Part shown: piece after piece, positions 13,204 through 25,060 of the stretch
Numbering within the stretch: position 1 is the stretch's first letter
Layout: each line of letters begins with the position of its first letter
NCBI GenBank assembly: GCA_036417435.1
Contig: CM070909.1
Location: 13,300,597-13,364,596 of the forward strand
Source of the DNA: Inia geoffrensis
Taxonomy: Eukaryota; Chordata; Mammalia; Artiodactyla; Iniidae
DNA length: 64,000 nt
Direction: 5' to 3'
Program-made: the position numbers and the translations under genes
The notes under the pieces: generated by a model
What the model was told of the DNA's origin: nothing
The model's input: only the letters and a program-made list of their open reading frames with translations
Databases searched by the model: none

Positions 13204-14157
13204 CCCAATCACCACTGCAACAAAAAGAATAAAATACCTAGGAATAAACCTACCTAAGGAGGTAAAAGACCTGTCCTCAGAAAGTTATAAGATGCTTATA
13301 GAAAGAAATCAAAGATGACAAAAACAGGTGGAGAGATATACCATGTTCTCGGACTGGAAGAATCAATACTGTGAAAATGACTAAACTACCCAAAGCAATC
13401 TACAGATTCAACACAATCCCTATCAAATTACCAATGGCATTTTTTACAGAACTAGAACAAAAAAATCTTAAAATTTATATGGAGACACAAAAGACCTCAA
13501 AGAGCCAAAGCAATCTTGAGGGAAAAAAACGGAGCTGGAGGAATCAGACTCCCTGACTTCAGACTATACCTCAAAGCTACAGTAATCGAGACAATATGGT
13601 AGTGGCACAAAAACAGAAATATAGATCAATGGAACAGGATAGAAAGCCCAGAGGTAAGCCCACACACCTACGGTCAACTAAGCTATGACAAAGGAGGCAA
13701 GGATATACAATGGAGAAAAAACAGTCTCTTCAATAAGTGGTGCTGGGAAAACTGGAGAGCTACATGTAAAAGAATGAAATTAGAACACTCCCTAACACCA
13801 TACACAAAAATAAACTGAAAATGGATTAAAGACCTAAATGTAAGACTGGACACTATAAAACTCTTAGAGGAAAACATAGGAAGAACACTCTTTGATATAA
13901 ATCACAGCAAGATCTTTTTCGACCCACCTCCTAGAGTAATGGAAATAAAAATAAAAATAAACAAATGGGACCTAATGAAACTTAAAAGTTTTTGTACAGC
14001 AAAGGAAACTATAAACAAGATGAAAAGACAACCCTCAGAATGGGAGAAAATATTTGCAAATGAATCAATGGACAAAGGATTAATCTCCAAAATATACAAA
14101 GAGCTCATGCAGCTCAATATTAAAAATACAAACAACCCAATCAAAAGATGGGCAGAA
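13204..14157 (+). mobile_element. L1 ORF2 C-terminal region fragment (decayed)
   Basis: Frames in this block give typical L1 ORF2 residues: ATKRIKYLGINLPKEVKDL near 13217-13273, [16 protein letters not shown] near 13386-13433, and [20 protein letters not shown] near 13966-14025, in different frames. The protein is therefore broken by frameshifts and stops. It follows an L1 3' segment rather than preceding one, so normal element order is lost. It ends where a SINE begins. Confidence 0.92.
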
Positions 14158-14380
14158 GGGGCTTCCCTGGTGGCACAGTGGTTGAGAGTCCACCCGCCGA
14201 TGCAGGGGACACGGGTTTGTGCCCCGGTCCGGGAAGATCCCACATGCCGCGGAGCGGCTGGGCCCGTGAGCCATGGCCGCTGAGCCTGCACGTCCGGAGC
14301 CTGTGCTCCGCAACGGGAGAGGCCACAACAGTGAGAGGCCCGCGTACCGCAAAAAAACAAAAAAACAAAAAAACAGAAAA
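14158..14380 (+). mobile_element. CHR-type SINE, short form
   Basis: The head 'gggcttccctggtggcacag', a promoter-like 'atgcaggggacacgggtttg', and the body through 'gagaggcccgcgtaccgc' are followed by an A-rich (AAAAAAAC)n tail. No matching target-site duplication is visible; the left flank is L1 (gatgggcagaag) and the right flank is unrelated. Confidence 0.92.
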
Positions 14381-16456
14381 AACCACCTACCTACATATTA
14401 TTAGTCTTTGCCTAAGTCTCTGCCTTCAAGGGAACTCAGGGTAAGATCACTGGTACTAGAAAGAGCTACATAGATCAGAGCCTCAAGATGGGACTGTGGA
14501 GTTCAATGAAGATCCCACTGCTGGGGGTAAGTGGGGTAGTGCTAACTCCTGGCATGGTAACTACTAGCTTCACAAATGCTACTAGTCTCCCCTGTGGTAG
14601 ACTGGGACAAGGTAGGGGTAGAGGGTGATGTATGGGGTTGGGTGGTGGCTCTGGTCCTTGAACATGTGGGCAGTTGGCTGACTTTGTCAATATATCTTGC
14701 AGGTCTTGAAAAAAGAAACTGAAAGGGTCAAGTCAGCCAACTATCAACTCAGGGCTTTCTGTGAAACCCAGAAAGTCTTCCATGCCATATATAAAGAGAC
14801 TCACACCTCGCAGCCACAGGGCAGACTGTTGAAAATCAGACCCCAAGAACTAACTGTAGCAGTGACAACACTGCAACGGAGACTAAATGCACAACCTTGG
14901 ACTATCTCCTATGTGACAGTAACAGGAAAAGAATGGGACCCTGAGACCCACACGGGGACCTTTGGGTGGACAGGGAGGCAGGCTTTTCCTGAAACCTTGT
15001 GGAAGGCAAGAGAAGCTCCACCCCCAACCCCTCGCCAGAGGAAAGAAACCTGACCTTACTTAGAGACCCTGCAAGGACCTCATCTGAGGCAGGTGTCTTT
15101 CAGTATGACTCTGCTCCTCCAAGATACGTGCCCTGTCTGCCTCATCCTGTCCTGGCCAGTAACCAGAGCCTGGTCACATGCAACTACAGCTGGACAGCAC
15201 ATCCCTAGACGGGGTGATGGCCAGCAGGCAATAGCTTCCACGCTGAAGGGATGGCTTTCTGATGCAGACCCCAGAAAGCAGTGAGCACAGCTGAGAGTGG
15301 ATTCTGAGGGAGTCCAGGCAGGGTACAGCGATAATAGAACTTGTTGGCATGGGAGCACTCGCCTGTGAATTGAGGGTCGAGTTCCTCTCAAAGCCTCCTC
15401 GGGGCAGTGCTAATACCCTCCTGGGTCGGTGGCCCAGGGAATGAGGCGGTGGATGATGGAGTGACTTTGGCAGAATCTTGGGGTCAGAAGGCTAGTGAGG
15501 TGGGAACAACAGGCTGGAAGCACCACGCGAGCCTGAGAGTGGTGACGTAACTGTGCGCTGAGATGATTTCCGAAGGCTCTTCTACAAAGTTCTGGCGGGA
15601 TCAAGCACCCGTCACCCATGGGGGTTATCAGCTCAATACAGCTCCTTGCGTTGGCTTCCCTCCTTCCCTATCTCACTTTCCTAGTCCCTAATTTCTTCTC
15701 CCCGAGATGCTTCCCACACAAGCTCTCTGAGCAAAAGCTAAGAGGCTGCTTCCGAGGAGCGAAGTTCCAGGTGAGGTAGAGAATCCGGAGGCTGCTCCTG
15801 GCCCCGCCGCTGGCTCCAAGCACTGACGCTTCCTACAGCAGCGTCCGGGACTCAGTGGGTCCTCAGCACGTAACAACTCCCTCCTTCCCTTCTTCGCCCT
15901 TCCCCTGAATCAGCAAATTTGGATGGCGGTTAAGGGCAAACAGCTCCTTGAGACAGAACAAGGACCTCTTCCGCTCTGTGCCTACCCAAAGCCCCTGTGA
16001 ACTCACCCTTCCTCGGCCCTGACTCTGCTCCCCCTTCCCCAGCACACGGTTTGCCTCCCTGGTCCCTATGTAGCCTCAGGATAACTGTGTCCCCCAGAGG
16101 GATCGAATCCCCTTCTGGGGAAATCAAAGAGCAGGTGAGGAATTAGTCACCAGACTGTGTCACTTTGAATACAAGGAAGGGGGAAAGAAAAGGAGGTGTA
16201 GGAGCGGCGTGGAGGCGGACGGGCAGGGGAGCGGCCGGGAGAGGAGAGAGGCAGGAGGGTAGCAGCGCTGTGGTTGAGGAGTTCACACATTTGATTTTCT
16301 TTCATCATCACAATACATGTGCAAGGTGTTCTCCTGTCACACAGATGAGGGAGCCAAGGCTCGGGGTCCCTGTCTTAAACACCTGATTCCTAAGCTAAAC
16401 TGACAGCTAGGAGTTGCAGGTGGTGCCACCACAAGAGCCAGAGACAGAGCTTGATT
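14381..16456. other. Intronic sequence without recognised elements
   Basis: No gene or repeat was recognised. An open frame at 14697-15053 (118 codons) starts with MQVLKKETERVKS. It has no splice-site or family support and I cannot assign it. Confidence 0.4.
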
Positions 16457-16472
16457 AAGAATGAGGGAAACC

Positions 16473-16800
16473 GGGGCTTCCCTGGTGGCGCAGTGGTTAA
16501 GAATCCACCTGCCAATGCAGGGGACACAGGTTTGAGCCCTGGTGCGGGAAGATCCCACATGTCGCGGAGCAACTAAGCCCGCGAGCCACAACTACTGAGC
16601 CCGTGTGCCACAACTACCGAGCCCGTGTGCCACAAGTACTGAAGCCCATGCTCCGCAACAAGAGAAGCCACCGCAGCGAGAAGCCCACACACCGCAACGA
16701 AGGGCAGCCCCCGCTCGCAGCAACTAGAGAAAAGCCCGCGCACAGCAACAAAGACCGACACGGCCAAAAATAAATAAATGGAAAAAAAAAAAAAAAAAAA
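16473..16800 (+). mobile_element. CHR-type SINE, long form, with perfect target-site duplication
   Basis: The head 'gggcttccctggtggcgcag' is followed by the extended body with CACAACTAC blocks, then AAAATAAATAAATGG and a pure A tail. The 16-base duplication aagaatgagggaaacc is perfect at 16457-16472 and 16801-16816, which argues for a fairly recent insertion. Confidence 0.95.
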
Positions 16801-16816
16801 AAGAATGAGGGAAACC

Positions 16817-17461
16817 AAGCAGACCAGATACACAGATGCCTTAGGCCTCTGCCTCCTTCAAGCCTGGATTTATATGGAAACACCAAGTTATAGGGGACCT
16901 TCATCGAACTGGAATGCGGGCAACCAGAATATTTTCATTTTTCCCTCTGCTTAACAAGTAATGGTCACCGCAAAGTATAGATGGAGCGATTTCCAGGGGA
17001 AGAGGGCACAAAGGCTGCGAAGAGGAGCACCGGCTGCACTGGGCCCCAAGCTCTGAGCACCAGGATAAGGCAGCCCAGAGCCGGGGCAGAGGACTAAGCC
17101 AGCTGCTGTTGACAATACAGTGAACTTAGCCACGACACCCCAGACAATGGGGCCAGAACGCCTTCAGCTGTTCTGCTTTGCTTCTGGAAGGTCCAGGGCA
17201 TTACACCACCTCCCTTCGCTTTCCTGCTAAGATCTTCGCCCAGGAATTTCCACCTATACCGATGAAACAGCTTATTTCTTCCTATACTATATTGCTTTCT
17301 CAAGGTTCCTGCTGAAGTCTTCCTAACTCTTTGCCATTTCAGCATTCTTCTTTAATGTCAGGTCCTTTGTAAATTGTACATTCTTTCTCCATTCCCAGTA
17401 ATAACTAAGCTTCAAAGACTCATAATACCCTAGAGCTGAAGGGACCAATTTTTTTAAATTC
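16817..17461. other. Intronic sequence without recognised elements
   Basis: Between two SINEs of similar type I see no gene or clear repeat. Confidence 0.4.
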
Positions 17462-17473
17462 AAGAAACAGTTA

Positions 17474-17761
17474 GGGCTTCCCTGGTGGCGCAGTGGTTGA
17501 GAATCTGCCTGCCAATGCAGGGGACACGGGTTCGAGCCCTGGTCTGGGAAGATCCCACATGCCGCGGAGCAACTAAGCCCGTGAGCCACAACTACTGAGC
17601 CTGCGCGTCTGGAGCTTGCGCTGGGCAAGAGAGGCCGCGATAGTGAGAGGCCCGCGCACCGCGATGAAGAGTGGCCTCCGCTTGCCGTAACTAGAGAAAG
17701 CCCTCGCACAGAAACGAAGACCCAACACAGCCCATAAATAAATAAATAAAAATTAAAAAAA
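17474..17761 (+). mobile_element. CHR-type SINE, long form
   Basis: The head 'gggcttccctggtggcgcag' leads into a body with 'gatgaagagtggcctccgct' and an AAATAAATAAATAAA tail. The flanks aagaaacagtta (17462-17473) and aagaaacaatta (17762-17773) form an 11/12 duplication. Confidence 0.92.
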
Positions 17762-17779
17762 AAGAAACAATTATATAGC

Positions 17780-18125
17780 ATTTACCCTTGGCCACACACA
17801 CGGTTGAATCCCTTGAAATTATTAACCTATTTAATAATACTCATAACAATTCTATGAGTAAGGTACAGTTATTATCCCCACTTTTTTTCAGATGAAGACC
17901 CTGAGGTTCAACAAGATTAAATAACTTACTTTGGGTCAGACAACTAGAAAGTGGCAGAGCCAGGAAGTCTGGCTCCAAAGTCTGTGCCTTAAATAAATTC
18001 TTAACCTTAGGGATCATTTCGCCCATCCCCTTCATTTTACAGAGGAGGAGACTCAAACACAAAAAGCTAAGTGAGTTGTGCAAAGATAAGGTAGACTGTG
18101 GGCTGGTGTGCAGGTTTTCTGATTT
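17780..18125 (-). mobile_element. MIR SINE relics (one or two copies)
   Basis: Antisense MIR blocks are clear: 'gtacagttattatccccact', 'gaccctgaggttcaacaaga' and 'gaaagtggcagagccaggaa'. A second, weaker copy starts near 18035 ('cattttacagaggaggagac'). Confidence 0.7.
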
Positions 18126-18299
18126 CCAGTTCAATGTTTTTGTCCCCGTATCCCAAGGCTGGGCTCCAGACAGCAGTCTTCACCTCTAGGCTACATTTCA
18201 ACGACGGTTTCCCGTGAGTTCAACTGACCCGTAGCTTTATAATATCATCATGGATCTTCATTTTACCAAGGTTGTGTAGAAATACACGGGACGTTGTTA

Positions 18300-18480
18300 A
18301 GGCTCTGCACCTAGTCCTTTGGGGCTTTAGAATCGGGTGATCCAGGTCCTAGGGCTTCCTGATCAGCTGTGAGACCCTGGCAGGTTCCTTTCCCTCTCTA
18401 GAAAGTCTAGTTGGTGTATGGGAGGGTGCCCTGCACACTGTAAGAAACCTATAAGTCCTATAATCACAATAATGATGATT
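18300..18480 (+). mobile_element. MIR SINE relic
   Basis: A sense-type MIR pattern runs from a 'gtgatccaggtcctagg'-like start through 'cagctgtgagaccctggcag' and a 'ttcctttccctctctagaaa' segment. Confidence 0.5.
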
Positions 18481-21256
18481 AGTACTGTTAAAAGCATCAT
18501 GTTTTACCCTTGATTTCTGCAGAGTTTGTGACGTGGTGACGAGGATGTAGTCTCAGATGGTCACTGTTGCTCGAGGCAGGAGGACCTTGTGCTGAGCTGG
18601 GTGTTGGGGGGATACGGGAGGCCGGGGGCAAAAGCTGGAAACGCAGCCGTGTTCCTGTCATTGCCAGCTCTGGATAATAGTGGTGTGGGGCAAAATGTAA
18701 GGCTGTTAATAATAGAGAAACTGGGGGTCATGGAGACATACGTCTGCATGGCCCCCCACCCCCCAGCCCTGGGGCGCGTGCTTTCACCTGCTCTTTCATA
18801 TCCGCCGTTACTGTAGCATCGAATGCAAACCTCAGGTCAGACTGATGCATTTGGTATTTCCGCTGTTTTCTCGGCCACCTCTGTCACTGGACATCGGGAG
18901 CCCTTCAAGGACAGGAACCCTTGTCTTTTATCTCTGTATCTACAAAGCCAGCAGCGTGGTTGGCGTTCAGGAAATGGTGGGTGAATAGGGAATGAACGAA
19001 TCCTTTTTTGACTTCCTTGAATAGCAACCATTTTGCTTTTTCCCAGCAGCTCAGGACTCAGGGTGTTCTATAAGTAGCCCTCCCAGGGTTGTGGTCGGGC
19101 AGGACTATTATTGGGCTGGGGGAGTCAATGGGATTCTCAGGAAGTGTGGGAAGAGACAGTGAAGTCTGGAACTTTTGTAGAGTCAGTTTCTGAGAAGCAC
19201 CGTGGGGTAGTTCTCCAGTATTTCATCACGCAACCCCCAAGGGTGCCCATAACTGCCTCTGCATCAGAATACTCTCCTATACATATTAAGAAACAAAAAC
19301 TAAATCAAGTAAGTATTTAAAAAACTCAATCTAGCACTTTGTCTTGTGGGCACTTTAATCCCTAGGAGATACTCAGACAGCTGTAGTTTTTGGCTTCAAA
19401 GACAATTTTAAGAAAGGAAGTGGGGATAAAGGCCCTGAGAGAGGCGATGCCAATTCACACATTCTTTGTGTATACTTCAAAATTGAGACTATCGAGAACT
19501 CCTTAATGACAGGAAGAAAGTATAAACTTGGTAGGGCTCCTACTGCACTGAGCACTGCCTATGCACACAGACAATGCTCAATAAAAACTGGATATATGGA
19601 TGGATGGATGGATGGAGGGAGGGATAAATGGATGGTAGATGGATGGATGGATGGGTGGATGGACAGAATACAACTTTCTATTGCCACCATTGCCAACAGT
19701 CACCTGTAACTAGTGTAACTCTATAGTCAGAATAACCTAATAACCTACCATGCTCTTTCCCATTAATTCTCTCTGGACTTTTTTTGCACAGAACTGATAT
19801 CTACTTATTGTCTGTTCTTTATTCAATCATTCAAAAGAAAACTCTGTCTCCCTCATCACCTAATAGGAAAACCCTCTACATACACCAGTGCCTTCTCACA
19901 CAAATCAAACAACATAATACAATGGTGTTTTCATTCACTGTATTGTGTCTCCATCTGAGTAAGAGATGAAATCAGAGATGTGGTTAAAGTCTAAGACAGA
20001 TTCTTTCTTTCTTCTGTCATTCATCTGGCACTAGCTGTGGTGTTTCAAAACAAAAAAAGCAAAACATGCTAACAATAAACTAGCATTCGCTCCTTACCTG
20101 GGGTAGGGGAGGGGCTAATGTAAATTAGTCTCTGCAAGTCCTTTCATCTGTCATAACTCTTTGTCCCAAATAACTCATTGCCATTCCTACAGCTCAGGTC
20201 ATCTTCACCCATGTCCAAACTCCTTCTCAGAGAGCTTGATTCCTTCTGTCCCTCCCGCTTTTGTGTAATTCCCTGTCTGCCCCAGATTCTGAGTGATAAA
20301 GATTTCCAAGGCCAGATGATTCTTGGGTTGGGAATAGGTGATTCATGGAGAGACAGTCCTGGAAGAGAGGGGAAGGAAGAGCATTAGAGAGCAAGCTTGG
20401 GGAGGCTGCAGAGAGGGTGGTGCCAGATGAATGACCCGAGGGGAAACACATGGGAGAAGTACAATAGAACCTGGAGAAAAAACTGTTTCCCACACCTCTT
20501 GCTCATTCCAGAACTTTCAGAAAAGAGGTGAAGAGATGGAGAATGGGTTTGGGGAAAGTAATCCTCTGTTCTATGACAGGATTCACTTTGTTACTGAAGG
20601 GAGATAACCGACAAGAGAAGAGAGAGACAGAAAGAAACCAGGAGTAGGGTGGGCGAGACAAAGAGGAAGACATATGGGGAGGGGGCGGAGAAGAAGGGTG
20701 AGGAGGAGAGAACACGGAATGCAACGGGAACGCTGCTGGAAACAGAAAAACCGCCCCCAGAGGAAAATGCCAGCATCTCTGGGCAAAAATCTAAACTGTC
20801 ATCACATGCATCTTTGCTCTCAGAAATATACACATTTTTTCCTTTCAAGATGATTCCCCACTCCGACATCAGGAGAACACTTCAAACCGAGAGACTAAGA
20901 TAATTTCATTCCTGCTATCATGTAGCACTTCCAGGCCCTCCCTTGGCATTCTCCATAAATGTGCCATCACCACCCTTTAGACAAATCAGTGCTGGGAGCC
21001 CAGGGCAGGGAAGATTCAGGGGTAAGTCCTTGTCTAGACTTCATATAGATTTTACCTCTTACAAAACTGGAGTGGAAGAAATCCGTCCCTCTTGGGAAAA
21101 AAATGAGGAAAAGAAACTGCAATCTTGAATGTTTACACATTCTAAATACAGCATCTTCATTCAATTCTCCGTTGCTAATGTCAATAGAGCAGGGACAGTC
21201 CAATAAAACAAGTAGAGTAAGACAATGATAACAAAACCAATGGCTACGTTTTTCGA
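18481..21256. other. Intron with small L2 relics and a tetranucleotide repeat
   Basis: L2 3'-end-like phrases occur near 18850-19000 ('tcaaggacaggaacccttgt') and 19500-19590 ('agcactgcctatgcacacag' then 'caatgctcaataaaaac'). No exon is seen. A purine-rich tract lies at 20600-20760. Confidence 0.4.
19595..19665. repeat. (ATGG)n tetranucleotide repeat, imperfect
   Basis: Repeated ATGG units are interrupted by GGGAGGGATAA and GTAG. The repeat follows an L2-like 3' end. Confidence 0.92.
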
Positions 21257-21440
21257 GCACTTATATCAGGTCCTCTGTACACACTTTGCATACATTCTCA
21301 TTTAACCAGTATGAAGGCAATAGGAAGCTTTTAGTGCTACCCATGTTTTTACAGATGAAGAAGCAAGCTCAGAGAGGTTAGGTAACTTGGCCAAGGTTGC
21401 TCAGCAGATAAGTATGGGGCCCAGATGTTGAGAGACCCTT
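21257..21440 (-). mobile_element. MIR SINE relic
   Basis: Antisense MIR blocks are seen: 'acattctcatttaaccagta', 'tttttacagatgaagaagca', 'agagaggttaggtaacttgg', 'ccaaggttgctcagcagata'. Confidence 0.75.
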
Positions 21441-21815
21441 CTGGCTTCCTATATCGTGCAAGGGCCTAAATTTTATTTTACCAACAGTCAGTATTAAGCT
21501 CCTTGCCCACCAACATTTTCGTATACCTGGTAATGGAGAGAAAATGGCTGAATCCTTCCCTTCCCTTTCATTTTTTTCCCTATGCTATTTACAGAATAAT
21601 AAAATGAGCTCAGCAAACTTCTACTCCACCGTCTTGGCCAGTCGGATCACCCTTTATCAGAAATTAGGCAACCGACCTGAGTAATCAAAAAACTAAATAA
21701 TCAATCCCTGATCAATGGTAGTTAATGGTAAAAAAGAGGAAATAAAAGCTATGTATGGACCACATGTGTCTGCCCTCTCTACCACATCGGACACTACTGA
21801 TCCCTTTTGCTTTCG
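21441..21815. other. Intronic sequence without recognised elements
   Basis: A short stretch between a MIR and a SINE; nothing else is recognised. Confidence 0.4.
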
Positions 21816-21816
21816 T

Positions 21817-21970
21817 CGCGGAGCACAGGCTCCCGACGCACAGGCTCAGCGGCCATGGCTCACGGGCCCAGCCGCCCCGCGGCACGTGGGATCCTCCCGG
21901 ACCGGGGCACGAACCCGCGTCCCCTGCATCGGCAGGCGGGCTCTCAACCACTGCGCCACCAGGGAAGCCC
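21817..21970 (-). mobile_element. CHR-type SINE, short form, 3'-truncated
   Basis: The plus strand ends with 'gcgccaccagggaagccc', the reverse complement of the SINE head, and shows 'ctcagcggccatggctcacg'. The 3' part with the A tail is missing. A convincing duplication is not seen (only TTGCTTTC is shared on the two sides). Confidence 0.88.
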
Positions 21971-22289
21971 ACCTCTTGCTTTCTTAAAGGTCATTTCTTT
22001 CGGCTTCAGTAGCCTGCCCTCTACGGAGCTGATCACCACAGCCTCCCTCCCTCTATCCACCAGCCTGTGGCCTTGGCTGATATTCTGCCTCATCCTCCCT
22101 CCAACTGTACTGGGTGTTCAAGGCTCAGCCCGAATCTCACTTTCCCGTTCTCTACGTACTCTTCGCCTGAAAGAGCAGATCCGCTCTCAGCTGGCCACTG
22201 AAGCTGTGTCAACGCTGTGCTGATGAATTTCAAACCTGTAACCTCACGTTCCAGACTCGATGAGCTGTAGACACGGCAAGACAGGCTCA

Positions 22290-23344
22290 CTGACATGTCC
22301 TGCCCTCAGCTCAGAATTTAACATATTTTCTGTGAAAAACAGGTTTCTACTTCAACTTTTCCATTTCCATTGATTCATCACCAGCCTTTCAATCTCAAAA
22401 CCTAAAAGCCAGCTTTGACTATTTCATCTCCTGTATTATCTCTATGTAGGACATTACTAGATCCTAAAATAGCATTCTTCAAAATTCTCTTGCGAACTCT
22501 GAGGTCACCAAATTCCTGGCTCTGGTCACCGTGCATTTGGAGTGGGTCTGACTTGTCTCCCACCCTTGGGTCACTCACTACTCTTCCCCCATCCTTTCAG
22601 ATAGTGGTACAGGATTAATCTTCTCAACATAACCATTTCATCGAGTCTTTCCTACAGCAACCTCTCAGGATAAAGTTAAATGACATTAATCTAGCTTTCA
22701 GGGTTTTCCATAACATACTGGTTAGCAGTCACACTCATTCAGCCCAAAGCAGGGATTCAAAAACTAAATAGGCTGTTTCTTAAAGAGAAGATTCTGAAGC
22801 AGAAAGATACCCCAGTGGTGTCTAATTCAACTCCTTTACACAAATATAACATGTATTAGCTAAAAGTTGATGTAATCCTACTTTTGTATTGATGCATGCT
22901 CCTTACCATGCTATTTTTAAAATGAGATTTGAACAGACTAAATGACTTAAGTTCACACAATTAGATGCCACTTCCCAATATGGTGCCTTTCCAACCCTAG
23001 CCTTTCCAAAAAAACAACTCTGTCCCGCAGTGACCCTACGCTTATTCCCATTAGCTGTCTCCAAGTCCATTCAGATGAAGTTGATCCCAGTATAACCCTC
23101 ACATGAACATTCAGTGTCAAGTCCAAATCTTTGTTCATGCTATCATTCCCACTTGGAGAAAGGTCACCTTCCCTTGGGCCTCTACCTTCTACATTCTTTG
23201 AAGTCTAGGTCAAGTTCCATTGCCTCCAATTCCTCCACGATGTTTCAAGGCTGCAGCCTCAACCTATGTAGATAGCACTCCTTGACTGTAGCATATGAAC
23301 TATATTGCCCATCTGAGGCACTTAATCATATTCTGTCTTACACT
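22290..23344 (+). mobile_element. Probable L2 sequence, interrupted on the right by L1
   Basis: Sense L2 phrases occur in 22640-22735 ('cctctcaggataaagttaaa') and 23130-23340 ('gctatcattcccacttggag', 'gaagtctaggtcaagttcca'). The first part (22290-22640) is much less certain. The L2 3' end continues after the inserted L1. Confidence 0.5.
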
Positions 23345-23596
23345 TTTTTTTTTTTAACATCCTTATTGGAGTATAATTGCTTTACAATGGTGTGTTAGTT
23401 TCTGCTGTATAACAAAGTGAATCAGCTATACGTATACATATATCCCCATATCCCCTCCCTCTTGCGTCTCCCTCCCACCCTCCCTATCCCACCCCTCCAG
23501 GCGGTCACAAAGCACCGAGCTGATCTCCCTGTGCTGTGCGGCTGCTTCCCACTAGCTGTCTGTTTTACGTTTCGTAGTGTGTACATGTCCATGTAT
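23345..23596 (-). mobile_element. L1 3' end, 5'-truncated, inserted into L2
   Basis: The plus strand starts with a T tract and reads 'ttggagtataattgctttac', 'gtgtgttagtttctgctgta' and 'caaagcaccgagctgatctc', the reverse complement of a young L1 3' UTR. The 9-base repeat tcttacact at 23336-23344 and 23597-23605 is a plausible target-site duplication. Confidence 0.9.
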
Positions 23597-23760
23597 CTTA
23601 CACTCTTACTCAACAGTTTTGTGTATGTAGCCTTTGCTTCTTCAACTAAACTCAAGTTCTGAAGAGAATCAGAACAATGTCTTTTTTGTTGTGATGTCCT
23701 TCACACCAACTATAGCTCCTTGCACAGAGCAGACACTGCACTATTTGTTAAAAACATAGA
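23597..23760 (+). mobile_element. L2 3' end, continuation after the L1
   Basis: 'agaatcagaacaatgtcttt' and 'tccttgcacagagcagacac' resemble the L2 3' terminus and continue the element left of the L1. Confidence 0.55.
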
Positions 23761-23869
23761 CTCTAAGAATAGAACCTGAAACAAAGTCTTAAATAGATAA
23801 TCCAGAGGCCCGGAGGAAATCAAATCCGTAGATAATACAAAGCTTAATTTTCCAATTAGCTTAAGTTAA

Positions 23870-24270
23870 TTAACTGATTTCCAAATATTTAATAAGTGCC
23901 TGCTCTGAGCCAATTAAAGTGTCTAGTATTAAAGTGCGATGGTGAGTGGAACAGACAGACACACTGCTGCCAACATGGAGCTAATAGTCTAGTCAGAGAA
24001 AGACACGAACATTAAATGATCACATATGTGTGTGTGTGTGTGTGTGTGTCTAATTTAACTAGGGCTGTAGGAAAAATGGGAAAAAGTGGACAGATTTGAA
24101 ATGTATTTTGCTATAGAACCAGTAAAATTAGAAAATTGATTAGATGAAGTGCTTGAGGGAGAGGAAAGAATCAAAGATGACTTGCAAATTTCTGACACGT
24201 GCGACCAGAAAGATAACTGTGCCATTCCTCTGAGATGGAGAGAAGTAGTGGAGGGCAAGGTTGAAGGGAC
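23870..24270 (-). mobile_element. L2 fragment with (TG)n inside
   Basis: Antisense L2 pattern: 'ttaataagtgcctgctctga', 'catggagctaatagtctagt', and later 'gaatcaaagatgacttgcaa', which aligns to the 'caaggatgactcccagg' block of the consensus. Confidence 0.6.
24027..24049. repeat. (TG)n microsatellite
   Basis: About 11 uninterrupted TG units inside the L2 relic. Confidence 0.95.
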
Positions 24271-24924
24271 TGTGTCATGAAAATCCAACCTTCGGCATGC
24301 TGAACAGTTCATTAGTGGAACACCTGCAAATAAGAAAAGTCAGCAAGAAACACTTGGAGGCCCATGTCCTGACCTTTACCCTGTTCACCTTCAGGTCGTG
24401 TTTCTTAAAAAGAAAACGCTCCACCCAAAATTGGGCCTGCGAAGAGGAAAGCAGAATCATGGAGCTCAGGCGGCCCAGAACTGGGTAACTAGACTGTGAA
24501 TTACCGCAGGCTACTGTTTGCTGAGGCTTGAAGAATACAAAATAAATCTTTTCCATCCAAGAAAATAAAATCTGGCCCATTTATTTTTCCTTATCAAGTG
24601 AGTCAAAAGCTTAGCTGGACGGAAAACTAAAAGTAAGCTGAGGAAGGACCGCTGCTGGTGTGCATACTCACGCAAGAGGCAGGCTGAACAACACAGGCCC
24701 TGACTCTTCGCTCCCCTCCTGGTGCTTGGTCAGCTGCTGTATATAATGTGTGCTCGGAATGAAGCCACGGCTCTGGATTCCAAACCTATTCAAGCTTTGA
24801 TCACAGGGTTGGAAGGGAACATAGACTTTCAATACCTCATAAAATCAAAGAATCAAAGAACCTAACCTCATCAGAAGGAACACAGGGCTCATTTTTTTTT
24901 TCCCAATTCTTTTCAGGCAGGCAT
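24271..24924. other. Intronic sequence without recognised elements
   Basis: No exon, RNA gene or clear repeat is seen. Confidence 0.4.
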
Positions 24925-25060
24925 CTCCCCAAGACATTATTTTACAGGTGAGGAAACCAAAGTCTGAAAGGGTGAAATGACTTGTAACACAGCTAACGGG
25001 TAGTAAAGCTGGGAACAGAAGCATGCTCTCAGCACAGTGCCCCTTTCACTCTAGAGACCA
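24925..25060 (-). mobile_element. MIR SINE relic
   Basis: Antisense MIR core: 'cattattttacaggtgagga', 'aaaccaaagtctgaaagggt' and 'taaagctgggaacagaagca'. Confidence 0.65.

Noticed and set aside
14158..14250. tRNA-like SINE heads with A and B box motifs (here and at the other SINE starts) as possible tRNA genes
   Set aside because: They cannot fold as intact tRNAs by eye and are part of full SINE bodies with A-rich tails.
14697..15053. Plus-strand open frame of 118 codons
   Set aside because: No recognised domain or repeat and no splice signals that would make it an exon. I considered a decayed retroelement but could not support it.
19595..19665. Regularly spaced short repeats as a CRISPR-like array
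   Set aside because: It is a tetranucleotide microsatellite with no spacers, in a mammalian intron.
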